From Goniomonas avonlea (taxonomy: Eukaryota; Cryptophyceae; Goniomonadida; Goniomonadaceae): DNA of 15,114 bases. A model generated the notes under the pieces. The model was not told the origin of the DNA. It searched no databases and saw only the letters and a list, made by a program, of their open reading frames with translations. Below are positions 8,723 through 15,114 of this stretch, in pieces (position 1 is the stretch's first letter; each line of letters opens with the position of its first letter). Position numbers and translations under genes: made by a program. The stretch spans positions 1-15,114 of the forward strand of contig QUTJ01031694.1 in assembly GCA_003573635.1 (NCBI GenBank), given 5' to 3'.

Positions 8723-9135
8723 TTAGTTTCCCCAGCGCAACCTAACTGAACCAACGTGATCCCCTTCGTGTAGAATGTTGACCTTCGTCGGTTCGAAGGT
8801 CCGGTCCAACGGCACGATAGGGTCCGCAGGTGCTGCTCCAGCGTCTGAGTAATGACATGTTTCGATTCATGACTCACTTGTTAAGGCCTCGATAATCTTG
8901 TCCTCGTTTGAGTGCCCAGGAGGTGGCTGGGACTGCAGCTTGGCCAGCGGCTCATCACCCCACCACAGTTTGATGGTGGTTTGCTGGTTTGAGGCATCGT
9001 TCCCACCCCACACAAGATTGTAGGTCGGTTGCTCTGTGAGGGAAAATCAGCCGGGACACGCCAGGCACACGCATCATTACCGCTCTGGCTCTCCGTGTTG
9101 CCCATGGGGACGGCAAAACTGGTCGGGCTCGACAT
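8723..9135 (-). CDS. Small orphan protein of 106 residues, three exons
   Basis: The model is exon 1 9135-9081, exon 2 9033-8878 and exon 3 8832-8723 (TAA). The introns are 47 nt (GTAATG...CACAG) and 45 nt (GTGAGT...AGCAG), both phase 1. Each exon alone is short. The splices join three stretches of balanced, protein-like sequence: MSSPTSFAVPMGN, then QPTYNLVWGGNDASNQQ and IKLWWGDEPLAKLQSQ, then ADPIVPLDRTFEPTK and VNILHEGDHVGSVRLRWGN. It has no signal peptide or membrane segment. It is Trp-rich, with alternating hydrophobic residues (YNLVW, IKLWW, VRLRW) suggesting a small beta-rich domain, with W-G following each. The family is not recognised. It is divergent from the FHA-PDZ gene, with 193 bases between the two ATGs, and is followed by a minus-strand AATAAA. 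The first ATG in the frame is used; the codons upstream are open, so an upstream exon is possible. Confidence 0.65.
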
Positions 9136-9328
9136 CCCATAAGCAGTCGATAACGACGATAAGTACACTAACTTCCCAAGTTCCCATCTACTCGATGTCT
9201 TGAAGATAGATCATATTTCTTACCTCGGTTCTTTGGTTGCTTGGCCCTTTGCCAGGCTTTGGTTCGCCGGTGCGGACTGCGGCTTCAGGCAAGCTGAGTG
9301 CTCCGAGTCGCACGGGACCTCGCCTCAA
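9136..9328. promoter_or_regulatory. Shared intergenic region of a divergent gene pair
   Basis: The 193 bases between the start codons of the minus-strand orphan gene (9135) and the plus-strand FHA-PDZ gene (9329) must hold both leaders and both promoters, unless one gene has a further upstream exon. No TATA box is evident. Such short head-to-head spacing often means a bidirectional promoter and co-expression; that is inference. Confidence 0.4.
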
Positions 9329-10656
9329 ATGCCAATGTTTGAATCCTTGAGCTGGACAACAATTTCTTCGAGGCCACTTCTTGTGTGGACGGAGTATGAT
9401 CAAGCTGGCAAGCTGTTGCGATCAGTTCCCATTCATCATCGGAAGATCTTCAAGGTTGGACGGGACGGGCCTGTGGTCGATTTTGAGATTGATGACAAGA
9501 CCGCTTCTCGGACGCATGCTGTTCTCGTGCACTGTGGTGAAACCACAATGATTGTCGACGTGTCTTGTGAGTCATCTGCTGAAAACGTGCTGCGGAGAAC
9601 ACTGACGTCTGAGCGCTAGCCTGGGGGACCAAGATCTCGGACCGCCCTCTAGAGAAGGAACAGTTTACACCGCTTCCAATTGGCGCCAGGGTCACGTTTG
9701 GTACCTGCCCGAACTATTACGTGCTTCAAGGTACGAGTGCCCAGCTGTCATTTGTAGCCAACCAACCAACAGACCGAGATCCGGGATCTCCAGAGCCTCA
9801 GCGTGTGTCCCACTCCACGCCGAGATTGAAAGAACCAACTCGAAGCGCTTCGCGCCCTGCGGCCTCAGGAGTTGTACTCGGTCTGGAGCTAATCCCTTAC
9901 GGTCGGGGCGAGTTTCAAGTTTCCCGTATTGTCCCTGGGAGCGTTGCAGAGGCTAGCGGCAAACTGCGCCCAGGGGATATCATTTCCAAGGTGTGTTAAT
10001 AGCTTCGGGGGGGGGTGTCTTCTCGTGTCGCTCATGGGGTTGGGACAGAATTGCAAAATCAGCTTCGAAACGCAACTGTTCCGTTGAAGTCTCCTGTGAA
10101 CACTGTCCCTGTCCCCGCGTTCTAATTCACAGTTTTACTATTGCGTAAATCATTTTCCAGGTGAACTTGACGGACCTCACGTTCTGCGGTGGTTCGGTGG
10201 CCCACTTGGCAGGACAGGTTCGTCATTGTTGGTTTGCACTGCTTGTTTCACGGACACCGACGAGCGGGTGTTTCTAGCGTACTGTCAGAGCGCAAAGCTT
10301 TGCTCCTTGTTGTTGGCGCGGTTACAAATAGCTCAAGTATGGTAGATTATCCGCACTGTGCGCCAAGGCGGAGATGGTGGGTAAAATGTAATATTAGGCT
10401 GGTTCTGGCGCGGGGAAACCTGCTGACTTTGTCCAGCTCAGCTGGCTTCCATCTCTTTTTGAGCCGAAGATTTTTTCGCAGAAGTACCTTAATGACTGCT
10501 CAACCTCCTCCTGGTTCAACAACACACCGTTGCTCCTGCTAAATAATTGTGCAGGTGGCCGCAACAGCAGGTCCCAAGTTGAGCTTTTCGTTTCATCGAC
10601 CCCCGGACAGTACCTTGCATGAGGTCCTCCTGCCTCACCAGGTGAATCTGGAATAA
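9329..10656 (+). CDS. FHA-PDZ two-domain protein, four exons
   Basis: Exons 9329-9566, 9620-9990, 10161-10217 and 10555-10656 (TAA) give 255 residues. Introns are 53 nt (GTGAGT...CTAG, phase 1), 170 nt and 337 nt (both phase 0). Residues about 15-116 form an FHA domain: VGRDG at 43-47 (Gly-Arg), SRTH at 60-63, then DVSSWGT across the first splice and RVTFGTCPNYYVL. FHA domains bind phosphothreonine; the Arg, Ser and His of that pocket are present, but the Asn after Gly-Thr is replaced (GTKIS). A 45-residue Pro/Ser/Arg-rich linker leads to a PDZ domain at about 163-236: GVVLGLEL as carboxylate-binding loop, FQVSRIVPGSVAEASG, KLRPGDIISKVN, then SVAHLAGQ and the last strand KLSFSFHR. PDZ domains bind C-terminal peptides. 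The protein therefore looks like a soluble adaptor linking a phosphorylated partner to a PDZ ligand; its partners are unknown. The ATG at 9329 sits just before the FHA domain. Exon 4 could instead splice at the GTGAAT at 10642. Confidence 0.75.
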
Positions 10657-10662
10657 CCCAAA

Positions 10663-10714
10663 ACGAAAACACTCCTCGGGGTGAACAAACGAAAACACTC
10701 CTCGGGGTGAACAA
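10663..10714. repeat. Exact 26-bp direct duplication
   Basis: Two adjacent identical copies of a 26-base unit that begins ACGAAAACACTCC and ends GGGTGAACAA, at 10663-10688 and 10689-10714. They begin seven bases past the stop codon of the FHA-PDZ gene, so they would lie in its 3' untranslated region. Perfect identity suggests a recent event. Confidence 0.9.
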
Positions 10715-10748
10715 TTCATTGCCACCATTCACAATGCAAGCTGCTGAA

Positions 10749-10911
10749 TATGCTGTTTCTGCAATCTGAATTTAGACGAGGCCCGATCTAAATTCAGACG
10801 AGGTCCACAGGACTTTTTGACGTGGCGATTAGCAAATATTTTTTTTTGACGGTCCGTTCGTCAAAATTCAGACGAGGCGCTGGTCAGAATTCAGACTGCA
10901 GAAACAGCATA
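10749..10911. mobile_element. Short inverted-repeat element, MITE-like, flanked by TA
   Basis: The left end TGCTGTTTCTGCA (10751-10763) is exactly inverted at the right end as TGCAGAAACAGCA (10897-10909). The match extends inwards to about 24 of 27 bases. The dinucleotide TA flanks both ends (10749-10750 and 10910-10911), as expected for the target duplication of Tc1/mariner-type elements. The 159-bp interior cannot encode a transposase. It contains three direct copies of AATT(C/T)AGACGAGG, at about 10769, 10791 and 10865, and a T-rich run. It would be a non-autonomous element moved by a transposase encoded elsewhere. It sits between the FHA-PDZ gene and the next gene. Confidence 0.65.
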
Positions 10912-10954
10912 ATTCACCGAAATCTTCACGAAAGTCCACCTGGCAGGCATGGGA

Positions 10955-11075
10955 GGAGCGGGAGAAGTTTCGCAGTGCGAGAGGAGACAGGGATAGAGGA
11001 GAGAGACAGGGAGAGACAGCGAAAGGGAGACAGACACAGACAAAGAGAGAGTCTTGGAGAGAATGCGAGAGAGCG
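10955..11075. repeat. Purine-rich GAGA/GACAG low-complexity tract
   Basis: About 120 bases are dominated by GAGAG, GACAGGGA and AGACAGACACAGACA words on the plus strand. Open frames here on either strand follow from the skewed composition. Confidence 0.8.
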
Positions 11076-11106
11076 CGAGAGTGACTGGCACTCACCACGC
11101 GCGCGC

Positions 11107-12230
11107 AGCCAACCGACCTGTCGACCGGTGTGCTCAAAGGCATGGGGGCAGCACAGGAGGAGCTGCACATGCACTTGCAGAGGGTGCTCTCAGCCGACTC
11201 CAATCCTGCGTATGCCAACGCGGCACCCTACGTCAACCTGGCGCTCAACTCTGCCCTGACCTTCCACCTCACCGGCGAGGTGCGCTCACTCACCAACAGC
11301 ACCCGTCTCCTCCGAGGCACGCCACATGTGGGGGTTTGCACCTCTCTCGTTCTGTTTCGCGTCTCACGAACAACATGCGTCTCCTCCGAGGCGTGCACCT
11401 CGTGTCTACCTATCTCACATGTAAGGGGAGAAGAGGGGGGGGGGCGAGGAGGGGGGGCGAGAGAGTTTATCCAAATGGCCTGGAAACCGCTGAGTGGGAG
11501 GGAGAGGGCGGAGAGAGGGAGGGCGGGCGAGAGGGAGGGCGAGAGGGGGAGTGGCAGGGAGAGGGAGAGGGGGAGGGAGGGAGGGAGAGTCAGAGTCATG
11601 TATGGCTGTCAACCTTGACCTCGGGTATCCTGCTGGGCATGTCAACTCTCAAACCCGCCCAACAGTTCCACGCGTTGATTTGGTTCTCTGTGTGGCCATC
11701 AACTCTGCCCTGAACCAATCCCTCACCATCCCCTCTTTCTTATGTGTTGATCTATGGATGTGCTCCTCTGCCTCGACTCTGCCTCGCGGTTCACCTCACG
11801 GACAAGGTGTGCAGCCGTTTTGTGTCCAGGTGTACAGCCGTCTGCCTCGCGGTTCACCTCACGGTCAAGGTGTACCTGGGACAGCCGTCTTTTTACAACA
11901 AACCCATTTATTAGACGTTGAAGCAAAGATTTTGCAACGCTCACATCTCTTTCCACAGCTGCAACCGGGACAAAGGAGTTCGCAGGAAGCAATGACGCTC
12001 CTGCAATTTCTGATGGAACATTCTCGGCGTGAGGTGCGTCCCTCTGATGCATGCTGATGGCAGTTTTATGTTTGATGTGTGTATTTGTGATTTGTGATTT
12101 GCGATTTGTGATTTGTGATTTGTGATTTGTGATTTGTGATGTGTGATGTGTGATTTGTGATGTGAGATGTGTGATGTGCGTGACCTGTGAGTGCGATGTG
12201 TGGTGCTGAATGTGTGTGGTGTGATGTGAG

Positions 12231-12262
<32 letters not shown>

Positions 12263-13079
12263 TATGTGACGTGTGGTGTGATGTGTGATGTGCGATGTGA
12301 CCAACACAGGACGGCACTCGGACCCATGACTTCTGTGCCTGTCCTCTCCCAGCCTAACGTGCTCCCATTTGCAGTTACTGTCGGTGCTTCCTCCCTCTTG
12401 TCGCGAGGTACGAGCTCTCTATCCGCGCTAGAGATTTTTCTCCGGATATGCTTGCCACTGCTGCATGCGATGTGACCCCAGATTTGTTTGATGGCCTCCT
12501 CTTGCGTCGATCGTGGTTTCTGCAGCTGCTGTACGCTGTGAGGGGGACAGGATGCTCACAGGCATTCCCGAGATTGCTTTCTCTCCTGAGAACAGTTCCA
12601 GAGTCAACAGACCTTGCCGAGACCGGCTCACAGGACCTAAAAGTTCCTCTCTCCTTCTCCTTTCCCTCTCCTCCCACTCCCACTCTCACTTCCACGCCCT
12701 CTCCCCTCCATCCTCCCGAAAAGTCAGTCGTTTCCCCCCTTTCAACTGCAGTCCATCTCAACTGACACACACTCACCTGGTTTGAGTGCCGACTCTGCGA
12801 TGTTGTAGCACGCGACTGGCGATGGCCTCATTTGGCGCACCGCAGTCTCGCGCACACCATCCAATCCTCCGCCCCCCACCCCAGACTGACACAGAGTTGC
12901 ACCAGGTTTGGCTGTCGACACTGCGAACGCTATCAAGATGCAACAAGCCTCTCCCGGTGTTCCAAGTAGGTCGCTCCTGCCGTGTCCTGTGCCCCCTCCG
13001 CCATCGCACGAGGCAGCTCAGAGATTTCAACCCAGCGAATGCACAACACACCGCTGTCGCAGTGATTAGCATGATTTCC
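11107..13079 (+). CDS. Short phase-0 exons of a long gene, function not recognised
   Basis: A chain of plausible exons, all in phase 0 and each with AG before and GT after, reads in one frame. 11107-11279: QPTDLSTGVLKGMGAAQEE... to ALTFHLTGE. 11959-12033: LQPGQRSSQEAMTLLQFLME, then HSRRE. 12375-12407: LLSVLPPSCRE. An exon opening at 12526: LLYAVRG..., end unclear. 12906-12965: VWLSTLRTLSRCNKPLPVFQ. A 51-nt intron leads to an exon from 13017: LRDFNPANAQHTAVAVISM. The segments are mainly amphipathic helix with Leu repeats and no catalytic motif. The first five exon ends with a clear donor often read GAG|GT. The same strand and phase continue into the PH-domain exons from 13765, so one gene is likely but not proved. 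The start codon may be the ATG at 11142 or lie upstream. The splice at 12526 is the weakest: the sequence just before it (DLFDGLLLRRSWFLQ) is also protein-like in the same frame. Confidence 0.4.
11420..11600 (+). repeat. G/A-rich low-complexity tract with long G runs
   Basis: GGGAGA, GGGCGAGAG and runs of seven to ten G dominate the plus strand. The segment at 11426-11455 has several G runs separated by one to five bases, the pattern of a G-quadruplex. It lies in the inferred intron after the exon ending at 11279. Confidence 0.8.
11770..11875. repeat. Tandem duplication resembling an upstream exon
   Basis: Two copies of about 55 bases share TCTGCCTCGCGGTTCACCTC followed by ACGG(A/T)CAAGGTGT, at about 11778 and 11840. 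Both resemble the end of the exon at 11243-11285 (CTCTGCC...TTCCACCTCACCGGCGAGGTGCGC), including the region that acts as its splice donor. Further partial echoes (TCAACTCT) occur at 11642 and 11699. This looks like repeated copying of an exon end within the intron. Confidence 0.55.
12077..12231. repeat. TTTGTGA heptamer minisatellite
   Basis: Near-perfect tandem copies of a 7-base unit TTTGTGA run from about 12084 to 12140, then degenerate to GATGTGT-type words. On the minus strand this gives a His/Thr/Ser/Asn-rich open frame that is only a by-product of the repeat. It lies within the inferred intron 12034-12374. Confidence 0.9.
12232..12261. repeat. (TG)15 microsatellite
   Basis: Fifteen uninterrupted TG units directly adjoin the degenerate end of the heptamer minisatellite, as if one tract evolved from the other. 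Confidence 0.95.
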
Positions 13080-13129
13080 TGCAAGTCTGTGTCCAAGCTA
13101 CACGGTCTGACACGCACGCACGTAGATCT

Positions 13130-13310
13130 GAGAGAGCCCACGACGAAAAGAGCAAGGGAAGAGATCAAGGAAGAGAAAGGGAAACGGGAGAAGAGAAGAG
13201 GCGGGGAGTAGTGCCCACTCATGCAGTGAGAAAGACGAGACGAGAAGAGAAGAAGAGAAGAGAAGGGAAGAGAATCGAAGAAAGACGAGAGGGACGAACG
13301 AGGGGACAGG
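13130..13310. repeat. Homopurine AAGAG/GAAGAG tract
   Basis: The plus strand is almost pure purine (AGAAGAGAAGAAGAGAAG at about 13241-13260). The frame open to 13211 yields a Lys/Glu/Arg tail that could be real protein at the end of an exon, but the composition alone would give the same result. Mirror-repeat purine tracts of this kind can form triplex DNA. Confidence 0.7.
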
Positions 13311-13764
13311 GCGAATCTTGGTTACACCTTTTTGTTATCTGTTTGTGTTTGACATGAGGAAGTTTGTCCTGCCGCCAGATTTAACGTCTGCCGCAGCCAT
13401 GCAAAGCTGGGAAACTGCTGGCCTTGAGGTCAAACTCGGCCACCTTCGCTCACTACCAACTCGGCTACACAAACCTCTCTCAGGTTGGGAAACTTATGCC
13501 GAATCCTCTCACCAATATCAGGCTAACCAAACCGGATCTCGCCCCGTGGAGCACGTGATGTGAATTCCCCGTACCCAACTCAAAAGCTATTGACTCTGTG
13601 TGTCGCGCGCGTGTGGGTGTCACCCTCGCTCGCTCGCTCGCTCTCTCGTCCTTGTGGTCTGCCGTGCACCCCCCCCCCCCTCCATCTCACGTGCGCGCGC
13701 TCGCTCACACACACTCTCTCTGCTTGTAGTCCGGCGGGGTGCAGCGCTTTGACTTGCCTCGCAG
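13311..13764. other. Probable intron; one possible exon
   Basis: A segment around 13399-13428 reads AMQSWETAGLE and ends GAG|GT, joining in frame to the exon at 13765, but its acceptor would be in a different phase from the upstream exons. Otherwise the stretch holds (CGCT)n words at 13628-13643, an 11-13 base C run at about 13669 and CT-rich sequence before the next acceptor. Confidence 0.35.
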
Positions 13765-14413
13765 ATGGAGCCGCACACTCCCGGTGCCAACTCGGTACGT
13801 TGTCTGACCGACTTGTTTGCTTCCTGTGTTGTTATTTTTCTGTGTTGTTCCGTTGATTGTTATTTGTTTTCTGTGCTGTTTCTTTCTTGTGTTGTGTGCT
13901 TCCTGTGCTATTATTTCCTGTGTTGTGTGCTTCCTGTGTTCCTTCTTTCCTGTGTTGTGTCTGTGTGTCGTCTGTTGCACAGTTGCATCAGCTCCTCTGT
14001 GTCAAAAGCCGTGTCTCAACAAGGATCTGGGTTTCCCAGCAGCGGCAATTTATTTTGATTACAGCTGGTTCCTCGGAACTCGGCACTCGAGTCCGACAGA
14101 ACTCCCCGCGCAGCGTTTGTTCGTTTGGGGCGGATCTTTTGTTGTGCTCTAGCCAAACTCTCGCCCCCTCCGCACTAACTGCTCTCACACAACTTCGCCA
14201 GGGGGAGGTGATCGACTTGGGCCAAGTGATTGCTGTGCAGGTGACGCAAGATTAAATGCTCTGTCCTTTTGGAAGTTGGTTGATCGAGTCTCCTTTGGCT
14301 TCGAAATCTCAATATCTCTATATCGATCTCTCTATTTATCTCTATTTCGCTATTTTATATCTATGTATCTATCTATGTATCTATCTATGTATCTATCTAT
14401 GTATCTATCTATG

Positions 14414-14482
<69 letters not shown>

Positions 14483-15078
14483 CTATCTCTCTATTAATAT
14501 CGCTCGATCTAGCTAGCTCGCGATGAGATATCGATCTATATGATCGACCTAAATCTTGAGAGATATCTAAATCTCTCTATCTCTCGATCTATATCAAAAC
14601 AGACATTTCCGGACACGACCATGAAAGCGACAGTGTCTTCTTGCATCGGTACCTCCCGACACGATTCAGCCCGGATAATGTGGTCGGAGACTTTCTTCCA
14701 CAATTGATAACGCCGTCGTATGGATGCTGACTGCCACGGGATTCAACGCAGGTCATCGCACCGCACCGACATGCGTTCGAGCTTCTGGCGCCGACTGGCC
14801 GCCTCGCTGCGTTCGAGGTACTGTGTTGCCGCGTGTGCGTTCGCCTCGTGAGAAATGGTGACATTCATCTTCACCGAGGTAGAAAATCTGCTCGTTTGAA
14901 GTACTTTGTTCGCAATGAATGAGCTCTGATGTGATACGTGCAGGCTCCCTCGGAAACTGAGTGTACGGGGTGGGTGACAGCAATCGCGAGCTGCATCAAG
15001 CGCATGAGGCTGCTCAACAACGCCATAAACACTGGACGCCACCGCCGCGCACTGCTCGAGGCCGAGGACAGCTTGGAC
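13765..15078 (+). CDS. PH-domain protein, partial (continues past the right edge)
   Basis: Five exons, all phase 0 and all with AG/GT borders: 13765-13794 (MEPHTPGANS), 13983-14090, 14202-14240, 14752-14817 and 14944-15078. Joined, they give a pleckstrin-homology fold. Early strands are LLCVKSR and IWVSQQRQFILITAG; next is GEVIDLGQVIAVQ, where the Gly-x-Ile-Asp-Leu pattern is typical of strands 3-4. Then come HAFELLAPTGRLAAFEAPS and the C-terminal helix ECTGWVTAIASCIKRM with its invariant Trp. PH domains bind phosphoinositides or proteins at membranes. The basic residues between strands 1 and 2 that bind phosphoinositides are few (K, R, R), so lipid binding is uncertain. After the PH helix a basic-then-acidic segment (RLLNNAINTGRHRRALLEAE) runs to the donor GTGAGT at 15079. 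The arrangement resembles the PH of ArfGAP or RhoGAP/GEF proteins, but no catalytic domain is in the window. Probably the 3' part of the gene whose exons begin near 11107. Confidence 0.65.
14358..14484. repeat. (CTAT)n microsatellite with a 12-bp higher-order unit
   Basis: The left part is four to five copies of the 12-base unit TATCTATCTATG; the right part, from about 14415, is pure CTAT for about 17 units. It degenerates into TCTATCTCTC and GATCGATC words as far as about 14590. It lies in the 511-nt intron 14241-14751 that separates two PH-domain exons. The Tyr-Leu-Ser-Ile frames read through it are artefacts. Confidence 0.95.
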
Positions 15079-15114
15079 GTGAGTGGACCTCCTTCCCATC
15101 CCCTCCTTCCCCTC

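Noticed and set aside
8515-8877. Minus-strand unspliced frame of 120 residues
   Set aside because: The spliced frame (exon 3, 8832-8723) is in another frame, joins cleanly to exon 2 and stops just before a poly(A) signal; this one is its shadow.
10189-10542. Plus-strand ORF inside the third intron of the FHA-PDZ gene
   Set aside because: It overlaps the PDZ exon in a different frame and has no domain; the PDZ frame needs this stretch removed.
11723-12327. Minus-strand frames rich in His, Thr, Ser and Asn
   Set aside because: They are translations of the TTTGTGA and TG repeats and carry no independent protein signal.
12428-12776. Minus-strand open frames of 67 and 133 residues opposite the LLYAV exon
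   Set aside because: They are partly CT-rich composition; the plus strand fits the phase-0 exon chain better, though not decisively.
14256-14516. Frames of repeated Tyr-Leu-Ser-Ile
   Set aside because: Pure translation of the CTAT microsatellite inside an intron.

Overview
This is nuclear DNA of a eukaryote, most likely a protist or alga. The coding regions are interrupted by many spliceosomal introns, several of them only 44-56 nt long with GT-AG ends. Simple-sequence repeats fill much of the space between genes. The one gene that can be named with certainty is histone H3, split by two introns; its protein carries T31, H87 and L90, as in plant-type H3.3. No rRNA, tRNA, CRISPR array or bacterial-style operon was seen. 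I cannot assign a genus.

Layout. 1-2100: repeat-rich DNA with one possible signal-peptide exon and a 21-bp repeat that would encode an acidic heptad. 2100-2780: AT-richer, with no gene recognised. 2780-3592 (minus): a glycosyltransferase-like gene with an N-terminal signal anchor, one 44-nt intron and an apparent frameshift. 3665-3935: a (CCGT)n tract and a ~25-bp tandem repeat. 4397-5638 (plus): a four-exon polytopic membrane protein that looks like the TOM1/THH1/GPR137 group. 5640-7086: spacer ending in the H3 promoter and a CAA-rich leader. 7087-7761 (plus): histone H3. 7762-8720: spacer. 8723-9135 (minus): a three-exon gene for a 106-residue protein of unknown family. 9329-10656 (plus): a four-exon gene for a 255-residue protein with an FHA domain followed by a PDZ domain. 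The last two genes are divergent, with 193 bp between their start codons. 10749-10911: a short inverted-repeat element flanked by TA, like a Tc1/mariner-type MITE. 11107-15114 (plus): short exons, mostly in phase 0, of what is probably one long gene that runs off the right edge; its last visible exons make a PH domain. Its introns hold minisatellites and microsatellites.

The genes look like ordinary, independently transcribed nuclear genes (chromatin, membrane, secretory and signalling functions), and I see no dedicated multi-gene system. The most unusual items are the divergent orphan/FHA-PDZ pair, the frameshifted glycosyltransferase-like gene, the foldback element and the acidic heptad repeat. 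All exon models were read by eye from splice signals, frame continuity and domain fit, so exon ends without domain support are tentative.
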